Positions 12,061 through 24,108 are shown, numbered from the stretch's first letter. The stretch: 64,000 nt of DNA from Atriophallophorus winterbourni (GCA_013407085.1 JACCGJ010020209.1:62001-126000), one strand, 5' to 3'. Notes: a model not told the origin generated them from the letters alone. Program-made: numbers and translations.

Positions 12061-12524
12061 ACTGGACGGGCAATCGCGATAATAATTTGGTACTATTTGC
12101 TCGCTGATGCCCTTCAAATGTTAAATTATGTCCGTTAACGTTTGGGTGTAAAGTTGGGTCGAAGCTTTCGTAAGGATGAACATACAGTGCATCAGGTTAA
12201 CAAACATTCGATATAAGTTATTTGTGAAAGAAAAACCGTTTAATATGCGCCTCAGTAATTTCTCCGCAAAAACATCTTCTGGTAGGCCTAATGCAATACG
12301 GCTCATGATACAATTTCACAATTGGTAGGTGTAAGTGTTGACATTTCGAGCACTTCCAAATCTATTTTAGTTACATTGCAATGTTCAATTAAAGTCGTTG
12401 TACAATATATCAATTTCGCTGTTCTTACACGAAATTCGTCTATATATCTTTCACAACGAATGTATTGCATACATTTCCATTATAACTCTACGTGTGGCTT
12501 TCGCTTCGCGATTGCCCGTTCAGG
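12061..12524. mobile_element. MITE-like element with 19-bp terminal inverted repeats
   Basis: The left end ACTGGACGGGCAATCGCGA (12061-12079) and the right end (12506-12524, read in reverse complement CCTGAACGGGCAATCGCGA) match at 17 of 19 positions. Each is flanked by TA (12059-12060 and 12525-12526). The 464-bp length, TA flanks and absence of a recognisable transposase suggest a non-autonomous Tc1/mariner-type element. The 61-codon minus-strand frame inside shows no motif known to me. Confidence 0.65.
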
Positions 12525-12540
12525 TATATAAAAGCAGTAG

Positions 12541-13320
12541 CAGAGATATGAGTGTTGTTATATAAATATAAATATAAATATATACATAAAACAATGTTCG
12601 GATTATAATCGCTATATAAACATAACTGGTTGCACTGTTTTCGATCGGGTTAATTTACTTTCCTATTTTTTATCGAGAAATTAAACAAGGTTTATTGAAA
12701 TTAGGAGAATTCAGCGAATGATTCGGAGATTCTAACAATGAACAGACGATGACCTCGAATCAAATCTGTGCGGACTATCAATTCAGACAAATACCCTCAT
12801 AAGATATTCAAAATTTTCGGAATATTAAACTTTCGTATAATTAAAGGCAGTGTCTGTCTATTAGATCGGTTATTTGCGTGTAACGCATTGCTGTGGTATC
12901 AGAATTACAATAGCAAAATCACAAACCTTTATTGTCACTTCGATAGGAAACTGCAAATATTGTTGCAAAGACACAAATAAATTCTCATTCTATATTTTAC
13001 GTGATTATTAAGGAGTAAAAACAAGATTATATTTCGAAAAATCAGTAGGAACGTCCATTGATTTTGGTCGCGCAAAAATAATTTCAATATAGTTTCTAGT
13101 ACAGAAATAGTGATATTCGATCATTCAGTTAATAGTTCAGTCAACGAGTTCAGTTACGGTATTGGATCTCTCTTAACCACAGCTGTGCTAGCTGTACTAA
13201 CAGACAAAACACGACCAATGAATGGACTGAGAAGAAATTAACACAATTAGTACTATCGTGATTTCAGATAATTTCTAAATAAAACAGAAGAATCAGCTAG
13301 ACAGAACAGATTGCATTCTA
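12541..13320. other. Non-coding stretch with short ATAAAT tract
   Basis: A short imperfect (ATAAAT)n run lies near 12560-12590. The rest holds short chance frames only. Confidence 0.5.
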
Positions 13321-13436
13321 TTCGATAAACAGAAGCATGAATTTGTATGCATTTACATCGCACAGAAACGATCGGCTTCGTGCTTTTTGCATTCAGCAGA
13401 TAGGGAAAGTACGCCTATGATCCGCACACTGCACAT
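13321..13436 (-). repeat. Hammerhead-bearing dispersed repeat, degenerate copy
   Basis: On the minus strand the copy reads CTGCTGA, then ATGC-AAAAA-GCAC (helix II and loop), GAAG, CCGATC and GTTTCTGTG. It aligns with the core of the better copies (CTGATGA ... GAAACCGGTC). The flanking GCATTTACATCGCACA also matches the family. The core changes (CUGCUGA, GAAG) suggest that it is inactive. Confidence 0.55.
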
Positions 13437-13576
13437 CCCACGAACGTTTTGGTGTTGTTTGTGATGGAACAGATTGGTTGTATAAACCTAAACCGCATTG
13501 TTTATTCTATTCGAAAAGTCATATGTCTTGACGGATGTCGCGTATACGAGAATGGAAGTAATCCTAATATTTAAAT

Positions 13577-13622
13577 GAAATCGGTTATTGGTGTGTAAGG
13601 GATGGGGATGTGAGCAACACAT
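13577..13622 (+). repeat. Fragment of the hammerhead-bearing repeat
   Basis: GAAATCGGTTATTGGTGTG followed by TAAGGGATGGGGATGTGAGC matches the 3' half of the core and its downstream flank as seen at 55751-55790. The 5' half (CUGANGA) is not found upstream. Confidence 0.5.
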
Positions 13623-16439
13623 TACTTTGGAAATCGGTTATTATTCATTCATTCTCACCAGAATATGACACCTTTCCTGAATCTATGAGATGAAAAATAT
13701 AATGGCATCATGACTGCCCTTATGAAAAACGGAGTAACGATAGCCCCAAATTCAATTAAAAGAAGCTCAATTGATTACAATCAACGAAAAAAACATTAGC
13801 AAATTTCTTTCTAATTCTCCCATATTTGTTTAGAAGACATGAAAACATGGAAACTATGTTCGAGGTTTATTGTTTTTACAGTAATCACTATTTCGTTTAT
13901 AAATAGCTTTTTCTATATCACGATTAGCGCAATGTTGATCGACGTTTCCGAGATTTCATCAACTGAAAATCTCAACAACGCGGCACATTGTGTGATAATT
14001 ACGATAGTTCTGAACCAATTATATGTAATATTTATTGTTTTGAAATGCATCCGTTGATTACAACGAAATTCGCGTGTTGATTTTCATCAGCATAACGTAG
14101 AATTTGAATTACTTTGGCGCGTTTGGCGAGAATTTAACATCTCTCTGATCTGAAGACGATATTCTTGCTCAACTGCCGGATATCAAAAATCGTCATTTAG
14201 CAAACATATAAGATGAACTTGTGGAAATGGGAGTGTAAAATTCCGCATGCAACCTCGATGTAGAAAAGTAATTTTGTACAAATCCCTGATTAATGAAGTT
14301 CCGTTTTTAGGTCTGCTATGACACATATTTTCTCACAGCTCTTTATAAATTCACATGCGCTTAAGCTTGAAATCTTTTGGAGCAGTCAATATTTCGCAAC
14401 CGGTTTTGAGATTACTATACATGTTTTTTGTGGTCCCGTGTATCCACATTTTTGTTTGTGCGAAATGATGTGTGGCGCAAATCTCAATTAATTTCAAAAA
14501 CGAGTATAAAAAAATTAAATCGTGACTACATCTGATTTAGTGGGGTCCGGATACATTACAAGTTTCGATATGTTTGTTTTGAAATTCGATTCATTTATTT
14601 CAATAATTATGCGAACATGAAACATAGTCAAAAGAGGTGAAGTAAATATGCTATTAGTTTCAGTAATGACCCTAGATAACATTAGGAAATCCACAAAAAT
14701 CTGTATGCGAAATATTGGTCTGAGAATGTTACGGGTGACAATTCATTCGAAAGCAGAACTGGATGTATAGTGTATAATAGAAATGCAAGTTGTTAATATC
14801 GGCAAAGCAAATTTATATTGGTGTGAACCCTATTTAAAGTGATGAATTATCTGACAAATTAAATTAAAGTGCCAACAGGTAGAGAGGGGCGTGTTTATTG
14901 TGCTCAAAGCTTTTGTTATTAAAAGTGAACCATTGTTATCTTCACGGTAATCTGCGAAATAATCACTGTCATGTTTGGTGGTCATCTGTCTCGTGAAACT
15001 CTGAGGTGCTTGATGCTCAACGCATGGTTCTGAACTTATAAATCATAGGGAAATAACTAGTTGAAGAGGAAACGTGAATTAACGTTGAAACGAGTGCTCG
15101 TACGTTTCAGGTTCAAGAACGGTAATAGACGGTAGGACCAGATCTTGAATGGACAACATTACCACTCAGAATAAAGCAGAGAAAAATCACTAATAATCAT
15201 TTCTGTTACATCATCCACCCTCGACAAATCATTTTTATCACTTTGCTAATCGTCAGCTATGAAAACTCATTTTGATTAAAGGAACAAAAAATTTGTAAAA
15301 AAATAAATTCACAATGTTTTCACGTTACAATACAATCAGATGTTAGATTATTGAAATAATATTTTGAGAGCGAGGCGTCATAATTTATAAAGCGATTGGG
15401 CATCGAACTCGTAATTAGGCAGAAACTTATGGTAATCCAAATTTTATTTGATTGTACTTTATTAATTTCTCGATAAAGATTAATTACTTACGCAAGCGTA
15501 ACATTCCTTTAAATGAAATTTAAAAAGATTAAAATGAGATTATTCTCAAGAAAATCATTGAGTTCATCAATTAAAAAATATTTTGTCGACTATGGTTTTT
15601 TTAGTCTAATGCTAATCATTATAACACCGCAACCAATACGGCCATCGATACAAAAATATAGCATGCTTGGTTAAATCGAAATACGAAGACTGCATTACAT
15701 GTGGTTGCCTGATATACATGAACTTATGTTCACATTCGGCTAGATTTTGTGTCATGATGAAGAATCTAGAAAACCTTGGATATGTCAACACGATGAAGCT
15801 TCTATGTCACCAACTAGTGTGTATTCAGGTGATCACTTTAACAATCCTAAATAATTAAGATACCTTCGGCAATTTTCATACATTGGTACGCTGCTAACTA
15901 CGAATTCGTGGTAGCCACTCTCTTTTATAAACGAAAAACTTTGTATATTTGGAATATTTACCATGCAGAAATTATGTTTTGATATTTATAATGGAATGTA
16001 GGGATTTTGGTTTAGCAGCTGAAATTGAATATAGACGAGGTCCGAACATATAGTACATAGGCGTTCTCTATTAGATTTTCTATTTAAAACGATCATTGTA
16101 ATGGAGCATAAAAAACAAAGTGTATAACATAAGTTAGGTCACACGGTATTTCATCTAATTTTTTTAGATGACTTAAATTTTGCTTTGTGGTATTACTATT
16201 AAATAATGCATTATTGATTTTCAAAATAACGTGACACGAATTTTTAAACTCTTGACACAGCTTATAAATTTAAAAAAATGATATAAAATTCAACAACAAT
16301 GAAATTCAATTTCAAGTAATATAAAGTCACGCAATTTTGCATCTAAGCCGAAAAAACAACATTCTGATTCCTATTTGAATATATACAATCAAATGTAAAA
16401 TATATTTAAAAATCATGTAAATTAAAGTTAAATAATAAT
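13623..16439. other. Non-coding stretch; one hydrophobic open frame
   Basis: A plus-strand frame of 72 codons (13839-14057) is hydrophobic with two possible membrane segments (FIVFTVITISFINSFFYIT and VIITIVLNQLYVIFIVL). I recognise no family, and chance is likely. No other structure seen. Confidence 0.35.
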
Positions 16440-16473
16440 CCGTATTTGCCTGCATTTCCATCACTCACACATA

Positions 16474-16505
16474 CCCCACCACCGGTTTGCACTCATCAGG
16501 TAGGG
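16474..16505 (-). ncRNA. Hammerhead ribozyme relic with helix II/GAAA deleted
   Basis: On the minus strand CCCTAC-CTGATGA is followed by GTGCAAACCGGTG and GTGGGG. Helix I is intact (CCCTAC with GTGGGG, six pairs including one G-U). About 10 nt comprising the helix II 3' strand and GAAA are missing, explained by slippage between two AAAC words. The triplet is GUG, not NUH. The copy should be dead but preserves helix I. Confidence 0.55.
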
Positions 16506-16924
16506 ACAGTGCGATCATAATACGCTTGCCTTGAAACAGCAGAGGTAAACTTTTTCGAGCGTCTATGCCGAAGTTGCATAAGATTTGCTCGACCGTGATG
16601 TTCAAACACGAGCTGAAACTCATGTAGATGGGCTTGAACCATTACCATGAACAAAAGTATGTATGTAAATGCATTTTCACCACACTCACAATCAACGACC
16701 AATATCGTGGCGCTTGCACTTTTCCGGTAATGAGTGTACGATCAGGATAAGCATGCCTTCAAATATCAGAGTTATGAACAACCATTTGAACATGTATATC
16801 ACTTTTAGATTAGGTTGTTACGGTCAACCTGTTCCACAGCCTGTGCCGAACTACATGTAGATGGTTATACACCTATTTCCATGAACGAAAATGCTGATTT
16901 GAATGCATTTACATCACACGAACA

Positions 16925-16966
16925 TCATACATAGTTTTGTGCTGTTTGCTTTAATTCGGTATTGCC
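16925..16966 (-). ncRNA. Degenerate hammerhead-like core, third unit of the array
   Basis: The minus strand reads CCGAATTAAAGCAAACAGCAC then AAAACTATG. The AAGCAAACAGCAC helix II hairpin and an AAAAC in place of GAAAC align with the family core, but CUGANGA is lost. Confidence 0.35.
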
Positions 16967-17135
16967 AGTACGATCAGAATGCGCATGCTTGAAACATAGG
17001 AGGAATTATAAACATGTTAAGCTCGCATGTCACTGCTAAATATAGTTATGAATCAGTTCTATGTCTCTTTCGAAATAGCATCATAAATCATCATACTTTA
17101 ATTTTGCCAACAGATAATATAGTCAATATATACAG

Positions 17136-17137
<2 letters not shown>

Positions 17138-17181
<44 letters not shown>
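17138..17181. repeat. (TA)n microsatellite
   Basis: Uninterrupted AT dinucleotide tract, flanked by shorter AGATAATATA words on both sides. Confidence 0.95.
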
Positions 17182-17183
<2 letters not shown>

Positions 17184-17589
17184 AATAATATATACAGATA
17201 ATATAACGGAAACAAAACGAAAATTCACTTACGTAAATCTCCTATCTCTGCAAGTAGAATGATTTTGAAAAAAATGTAGTTTCAATGATTATATAAAAAG
17301 TTGAAGAAAATGAATCATTTAAATGTCTCGACCAAGGATTGATCACTGAGATTCTGCAACGGAAAATCCACATTTTAATTTTAACTTTGTTTAAAATTTC
17401 AGTATCTAAAGTTTGGTTTACCCAAGTTCGTTATTTCGACAATAACACGACGAAATTACATTTTGTAAAACATTTTCAACAACAAAATGCATGGAGCTAT
17501 ATAAAATTCGAGCACTTGTGACGTCTATTTTTCTAGATAATGTGATACCAACGTGAACATGGACGTGTCTATAAGTGAGATAATTTCTT
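17182..17589. other. Non-coding stretch, nothing recognised
   Basis: Short overlapping frames on both strands, none with a motif. Confidence 0.4.
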
Positions 17590-19420
17590 ATACAATTCAG
17601 CAACATTCCCGTTAATCCATGAGCCTCGAGCTTTTTTATTAAAACTTCATGGTTGATTCTATCTACTGCTTTGCAACTATCGATGTATAACCTTACCTTC
17701 GTCTAGTGTCTCGTTTAAAACTTCGAACGTTGTAAGAAGGTTAGTTAACCAGCAAATATTTCTCAGAAAAGCGTGTTGTGCTGCTGTTAAAATATTTTGG
17801 TTTTCGATGTGTCTTCTTATGCGCGCAGTCACAGTTCGTTTCATTAATTTATTGATCATGAAAGTAGCTTTAACGGTCTATAGTTAGCCCTCAGAAAAGC
17901 TGCTTCCTTTATAAGTTGGAGAAATATTTCCAGCTTTCCAATGCGATGTTATTCTTTGCAGACGTTTCACTTTATATTTTCAATCGAGGCGAATTCGGTA
18001 AAACGTTTTTTTGTGATACAACTTTAGGGAATAGAGATTGGTGACGTTGCTAAAGCATGGATGTTATCTTGGTCATAGTTTGTAAAACTATTTGAGATTT
18101 CTACTGAGAACACCCCATGTATGATACTTGATAGCTCGTTCAATATTTTGTAAAGGAGCTTATTTTAATTTTTCATTAAGCAAGTTCTATTGGAACTGCA
18201 TTCGATCATCTCTCACAAAAGACGTGACGTGATTTCCTATCTAAATAAACACTTCGAAGTTGCTTGCAAACCAAAATTCATATTAGGTACTCATGATTCT
18301 CTGTTTATAGTTCGCCATTTAATAGTTCAACTAGGGTTAAAAATTGGTTCATGTGGTTGCATTTGTGTGGGATGAAACTCGAGTCTACGACAATTTGCGA
18401 GTTCAAATAATTTAGAAATTTATTGTAATGTTTGCGACAATCCATAAAATCAAACTCTTGTTTACTTGCACCTATAGACTGCTATTTAACGATCGCCATT
18501 GAATTTTCTGAACAACTTTGTATTTTCGCTCAGTATTTTCTCACAACAAACATAATCAATTTAAGCACTACAAGGCCATACTTTCCCAATAGTGCCATCT
18601 ATCTATTGAATAACCTCTACCGCGGTTTCTTCAGGTGTTAGAGGTTAATCTGTGTGTTGCCCGTCAATGTGGTTGTGTAGTGAAGCATTTTTGAAAAATA
18701 CCTTGAATTTATGTTCTAATAAATTCACGGAGTGTTCATTTCTTGAAAACAGATGCATGAGATTAAAATCGGTCATGGTCAGCAATTCTGTAGTCTGGCA
18801 GCTTGTCGAGTATTTCAATGATTCGAATAGTTTGTCATTAAATAAGCTTTCGGTTGATGGCGAGCAGTAAATAACACCGATCGTTCATTTATCACAATTG
18901 ACTAGCTTCACTAAACACCACATCGTACTACTAAGGATGAGGTAGAGATGATTTAATTCGTTACTCTGCGCTGAACGTTCATAAACTTAGATTGTAATCA
19001 AATTGTGACTGCGATGGTGCTCTTTGTGTTAGTGATGGAACACACCGCGACACACTTAGTCTTACGTCTGGTGGAAGTTTTGCGCGGTACGATTTCCAGT
19101 TGGTATTGAGATCAGTAGGTATGTCGGTTGTTAGAAAAGTGAACACAAAAAGAGTGGCCAAATTGTCTTTGTAGTTGGATGAAATACGTATTTTAAAATT
19201 TCTACAACCATTAAATCACGATATACAATGCCATCGGTAATGTATAACCACTGTTTAAATTCATGTTGCTTTGATTTCAAAGCTGATACTTCATCAACAT
19301 TTTTGGGGACACACATGAATATCAAACTACGACAAGTAGAATGGTCTCGAAAATTGGATTGACCTATTCTTTCCCCACATGTATGTCTGATTTGACACGG
19401 CAATTCAAACCGTGCGAACA
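17590..19420 (-). mobile_element. Decayed CR1-type non-LTR retrotransposon
   Basis: Reading the minus strand from 19420 to 17590 gives CR1 landmarks in order. An ORF1-like piece (SLIFMCVPKNVDEVSALKSK, near 19330-19240) resembles ORF1 of the element at 23.8 kb. An endonuclease piece near 18880-18690 reads IGVIYCSPSTESLFNDKLF then TMTDFNLMHLF. Near 17940-17880 come WKAGNISPTYKGSS and an NYRP-like word. Near 17850-17700 comes NILTAAQHAFLR then LDEGKVIH. Near 17680-17600 lies an AVDRINHEVLIKKLEAHGL block. Many stops and frameshifts separate these pieces. The 3' end and TTGAATC tail are not seen. Confidence 0.7.
17677..17859 (-). pseudogene. CR1 reverse transcriptase fragment
   Basis: The 60-codon frame contains MKRTVTARIRRHIENQNIL, TAAQHAFLR and TNLLTTFEVLNETLDEGK. 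This corresponds to the RT block just before the first catalytic Asp motif (AAQHGFRKxRSCLTNLL in intact relatives). The next block, with AVDRINHEVL, lies downstream in another frame. Compare 26341-26400 and 29445-29510, which carry the same block. Confidence 0.7.
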
Positions 19421-20700
19421 GCTGATCAGATACGCATTGAGGATGCCTTCTTACATGTTAGATTTAGTTCGCAATGTCTCCGTTAATAGGCGCGGACAGT
19501 CTACGTGTGGGGAGCTATTTTACCGAGGTGATTATATGTTTGAACACCCTGGTTCGTTTTACGAACCCAATGTAACAATGCATTTAAGTATAACCTTTTT
19601 AACACGTATCCACTGTTTTAAGTAACATTAAACCTAATCTTACAGTGGCACAATTACTTATTTGAAGCATCCGCTCTAGACAATACTCTATAACCAATAT
19701 TTTTATGAATGCTAAGTCCGCTTTTTAAATTGCCCAGAGAATCTAATTCACATGGAGCTAAAAGCCAGAAATTTGTGTTGGCGTGTAAATGTGAATGATG
19801 TGGTGATTACAATATATTTACCAATTATATCGTTTACAATTCACACATCTATCGGCAATACATTGGGTATAAATCATATTCATGACAGTGAAACAGCCAC
19901 CAATTTGATTGAAAAATAAATAAATATATTTAACATGTCATTGCTTACCAACAAGGAGTTTTGTTGCATCCTTGTCATCTGATAACGAAGTGCAAACAGA
20001 AAACAGATCAATTTTTCCATGATCATTGGCTTAACCATATTCAACATATTTGGAAAGGTTAATCGTGACAACATTTTCCAAAAGCAGCATACCCGCGCAA
20101 CATGTTACGAACATTTTTTAATCAGATGACATGTAGCCCATACTTATTATCGTCCAACAGTTTTTTTGAAAAAAATGTAAAGTTTTAAAACGAAGAACAA
20201 CAAACCGGAAGATACGAAAACCCGATTAATATTGATGCTTACAATGACTCATCCACAATATTGACTCGAATCATTTACACATCTATTCACATCGCGGAAA
20301 CATAACAGTAAACGTAAGGTCAAACGTTTTTCATGAATTCATTTTATTTTGAATAACAGGTAAAATTACTTCAAATAAATCAAAATAGCTAGATTCAAGC
20401 ATTTCAATTTTACTGAGAAATTGCTTCCAGGAAATATATAGCAACAGTCTGCCTAACAAAAACAGCAGCTGGAATAGAAATGTTAATAAATATAGGTCAC
20501 AATTGTACGGAAATTTATATTTGCTGGCATTAAAATTTCCATTGAGCTTCCTTGCCACAAGGATAGAACTAATATTTGATGTCATGATTTTCGAAAATGG
20601 TGATGTATTATTGCTCTTTGTTGGAGGGTGCAAAAATGTACTCGGAAACTCAATAAAAAGTGATATCCTTATCAAATAAATTTATCATTTTCATTTTATC
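19421..20700. other. Mostly non-coding; two open frames of unknown meaning
   Basis: A plus-strand frame (19341-19625, 94 codons) overlaps the CR1 relic and is probably its antisense shadow. A minus-strand frame (20331-20675, 114 codons) has a hydrophobic centre (LLTFLFQLLFLLGRLLLYIS) and ends in VILPVIQNKMNS. I recognise no family, and neither has supporting context. Confidence 0.3.
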
Positions 20701-22672
20701 TCACCGCAGGCGGCGCTGACGTAATAGGGTGAACATGCTCTGTAGACCAGCTTTTGAAAGCACTCCAGCGTTAGTCACTCTGTCCATCCACGATATGTTC
20801 AAGATACGACGGATGCTTCGTAGATGGAAAGCATTCAGCTTCCGTTCGTGTCTTGCGTGCGTGGCCCAGGTTTCACTGCCGTATAGTAAAGCATTTAGTA
20901 CGCACGCGCTGTATACCATCATCTTTGTCTTTACAGTCAGCTTGCGGTTACCCCAAACACAAGAGTTCAATCGGGACAAAATGACAGCTGCTCTGCCAAT
21001 CCGCTTATCAATCTCCGTGTCTAGCGAGAGGTTATCCGCAATGGTTGAACCAAGATATGTGAAATGATGTACTGGTTCGAGCTGACAGATTTCAACAGTG
21101 ATGATTGGTAGCGATACAGTCCCTTGACCAAGGACTTTGGTCTTGCTCATGCTGATTGTTAGACCAAAGTCTTTGCATGCCGACGAAAAAAGTCCATTTG
21201 CGACTGTAGGTTCTCTTGGGAGTGGGCAATAAAGGCTGCATCGTCGGCAAACCACAGGTCACGGATTATCACATCCCGTACTTTGGTTTGTGCTCTCAAC
21301 CGCTTCAAGTTGAAAAGCATGCCATCACTTCGCGTGCGTATGTAAATGCCTTCTGTTCTCGTCTTAAAAGCGTGCTTCAGGAGCAGAGCAAAGAAAATGC
21401 CGAACAGCGTGGGAGCAACAACACATCCTTGTTCGACACCTCGGCGAATTTCAAATGCTTTTGAACTGCAACCGTTAAAATGGACTGAGCCTTTCATGCC
21501 TGAGTGGAACGAAATAACGAGTCTCAGCAGCCTTGGGTGGCAGCCCATCATATTGAGCATTTTGAAGAGACCCTCCCTGCTGACGTAGTCGAATGCCTTA
21601 GTTAAATCAATAAATACAGCGTATAATGGCATACGCTGTTCCCACATGTTTCTTGAAGTTGTCTCAGGGAGAAGATCATGTCAACGGTTGATCTTCCCTT
21701 GCGAAAGCCTCATTGAGATTCGGAGTAAATTCTATCAGCTAAAACTAGCAGCCGGATTTGTAAGACTCTAGCAAACAATTTGCCTACAACATTCAGAAGG
21801 GAGATTCCTCTGTAATTGTTGCAGTCGCCTCTGTCACCCTTATTCTTAAATAGCGTGATGATCTTTGTGTCTCGCATCTCTTGTGGGACACCCCCCTCTT
21901 GCCAGCACTGAAGAAGCAAATGGTGAAGAGGCTGTAATAATGCTGCTCTACCGCATTTGATGAGCTCAGGTGGAATTCCGTCGTCACCAGGGGCCTTCCC
22001 ATTCGCTAAGCGGTCGATTGCCTTATTGAGCTCATCAAGAGTAGGAGGGGTATCTAGATATTCAATGGTCGGCAACCGTTCGACATTTTCAAGTGCATGC
22101 GGTAGAACCGTACTGTCCCTAGAGTAGAGAAAGGAGAAGTGCTCCACCCATCTTTTCATCTACTGAGTTTTGTCGACAATCGGCTTACCAGATAAAGACT
22201 TAATGGGAGCCGTTTTAAGTTTGTTTGGGCCAATGGCTGTCTTGATCCCATCATACATACCGTGAAAATTGCCGCTATCCGCAGCTTTTTGGATATTGAG
22301 GCTAACTTCAGTCTAATAGTCGTTTGCACAACGCCTTGCAGTCTGTTGGACCTTATTTCTAGCTGCTCTTAGAAGACGTAAGTTTTCATCTGTTGGCATA
22401 CCTTTGAACCTCAAGAATGCTGAGCGTTTCTCATCCAGCACAGCAGTCATCTCAGAAGCGTTTGCTTCGAACCACTCGCTCGTTCGAGCTTTCTTCGGAC
22501 CGAAAGTGGAAAGTGCGACTGGGCATATGCAGCTTTTTATCAATTCCCAGTTTTCTGAAGCAGATTCAAGTAGGGTTGTCTTGTTGAACTCGTCCGTGAA
22601 GGCTTTTGCGAATCTCGCAGTTAGATTAGGTTCGCACATTCGAGTGACGTCTATCCTAGGCTTAGCAGACAA
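20701..22672 (-). pseudogene. RTE reverse transcriptase and C-terminal region, fragment
   Basis: Minus-strand pieces are 22672-22313 (endonuclease-RT linker), 22159-21710 (ANGKAPGDDGIPPELIKCG, NNYRGISLLNVVGKLFARVL), 21647-21159 (AVFIDLTKAFDYVSREG, the GCVVAPTLFGIFFALLL block and FADDAAFIAHS) and 21255-20701 (ISMSKTKVLGQGTVSLPI, HFTYLGSTIADNLSLDTEI, SAVLNALLYGSETWA-like segment). The catalytic Asp residues are retained. Breaks between the pieces are stops or frameshifts. This copy preserves the post-RT segment better than the full-length one. Confidence 0.8.
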
Positions 22673-22766
22673 TTTGGTGCGGTAAAATCTCGTGTGGGGG
22701 AGCTTCAGTTTTGCACTGACCAGTGAATGATCAGTGTCGCAGTCTGCGCTTTGATATGATCTGGTG
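20702..22766 (-). mobile_element. Internal fragment of an RTE element lacking both ends
   Basis: This aligns closely with 4291-6356 of the full-length RTE, with few substitutions. Homology starts abruptly at CACCGCAGGCGGCGCTGACG and stops after TTTGATATGATCTGGTG. It therefore lacks the 3' tail with the CAA repeat as well as the 5' endonuclease portion. Simple 5' truncation, usual for these elements, cannot explain loss of the 3' end, so a later deletion or rearrangement is implied. A CR1 element starts immediately to its right. Confidence 0.8.
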
Positions 22767-22962
22767 TGGGTGGGTGGGTGGTGTCAACGGATTAGCAGCA
22801 AAGTTATCATATTGGCGTAATTTTCACAGTTCGCTCACGCGCGCAAACTTTTTTTCAATCGCTAACTATTCTACGGTTTTTGCTATCATTGCAAGGATCA
22901 CGTCGAGCTACGAATTTTGATACTTATTTATGTGTTATAGCTTGTGTAGTTAACGAGTTATA

Positions 22963-23418
22963 TTGGATTATTTGCAACATTACGAAATCACGTGTTCCAA
23001 AACAGCCACCTCAACCCGTCAAACAAAAGCCCGTCACAGCCGAACAACCAAATTCAGGCTACAAACATGTTTCACCGCATCACGAGAACCAACATACGGA
23101 CTAAAAAATCGATCGATCAAACTGTGGCAGCGACATCGAACCAACTTGACCTCATTGAAAAGGGCCTGGATCCTGCGAACGCAACAATGGTCACGGCAGG
23201 GCCAAGCTGATAGGACGAATCCCGACACGCAGAATTGTCCCGAAGTCACGTGCAAAGCATGCGAACAACCGGTGAGTCCCATGGCGCGTAAAGTAATAAC
23301 GTGTTTTCTGTGTATGGGTAAAATCCATGGTAAATGCGACCGTACTTTAGCCCCTGACTCGATAGCATTATTAAATAATGCAATGGTTCCAGGTGCATGC
23401 TATGTCATTGCACTATAA
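22963..23418 (+). pseudogene. CR1 ORF1 N-terminal piece with PHD-like zinc finger
   Basis: The 151-codon frame holds a cysteine-rich motif near residues 98-123: TCKACEQPVSPMA, then VITCFLCMGKIHGKCD. This gives Cys-x2-Cys-x13-Cys-x2-Cys-x4-His-x2-Cys, a PHD/RING-like spacing. Such fingers are known in ORF1 proteins of some CR1-clade elements, where they are thought to act with the RNA. A basic, Thr/Gln-rich N-terminal part precedes it. The continuation to the RRM-like part at 23665 is broken, so this is a pseudogene. Start uncertain. Confidence 0.6.
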
Positions 23419-23664
23419 CGATACTTTTGGATCCAAAATAGAAAATAGAATGGCCGGTTTGGAGTTAGGCCTTCGACGTGTGGAAGAAATGTTGGTTAAT
23501 CATGTGAGTACGCAAGTGATCATATCAATACATCGATTTCGGAACCACCATTGAAGGAATCTAAGACTGAGGCTATTCGGGTGCCAAAAAAGCAACAAAG
23601 CAGGGTTATTCCCGTTTTGGAATCAGCTAAAACGACCACAGAAGTAGGAAATTCTTAGAGAGAT

Positions 23665-24108
23665 ATGCTGTTACGGTCGACCTCAGCTGTACACTCCAAA
23701 ACTGCAGTACCCGACTCACAAAGTCAAGCCACAAAGGTTTTTAATTCTAAAACGCCTGACTTTTTGATACGAAAAAAGAACACCCCATACATGCTGAACG
23801 TGATATGTACGAATGTCAGCGAGTCCCAAGAAAGCCTGTTTGATAGCAAACAGAAACATGATGTCAATAAATGGTCTGAACTTTGTCATCTAATGAAAAT
23901 TGAACATGTAAACGCAGAAAAGGTGACTCGTCTAACCCGCCATTCATCTTCACCTCATATTGGTCAACCTCGCTTGCTCAAGGTAACACTAAAATGCGAG
24001 GCTGATATCGAGAATGTATTGCTGAATTCAAAAAACTCAAGTCAGATTCCGACTCCAAATGCCGCGTATATCCCGATGTACCATGGTGGGAAAGGAAGGG
24101 CAGCTTGA
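23665..24108 (+). pseudogene. CR1 ORF1 middle piece, RRM-like
   Basis: The 147-codon frame reads YMLNVICTNVSESQESLFD near residue 45, then NKWSELCHLMKI, VTRLTRHSSSPHIG and PRLLKVTLKCEADIENVLL near residue 105. The pattern matches RRM-like segments of CR1 ORF1 proteins. The last four bases overlap the next frame start at 24105 (ATGA-type overlap, produced by decay or original frame change). The minus-strand relic at 19.3 kb has a recognisable counterpart. Confidence 0.55.

Larger units (their letters stand above)
16440..17060 (-). repeat. Three-unit tandem array of the hammerhead-bearing repeat
   Basis: Three head-to-tail units of about 210-220 bp begin near 16440, 16655 and 16875. Each carries a GCATTTACATCAC-like word, the core region, a GATCA(G/T)(A/G)AT(A/G)(A/C)GC(A/T)TGC segment and a GCATGTCACTG-like segment. 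Unit 1 has the best core; units 2 and 3 are degenerate. Confidence 0.7.

Noticed and set aside
20331..20675. 114-codon minus-strand frame with a hydrophobic centre
   Set aside because: No known motif, no splice or promoter context, and AT-rich composition favours chance. Mentioned only as unrecognised.
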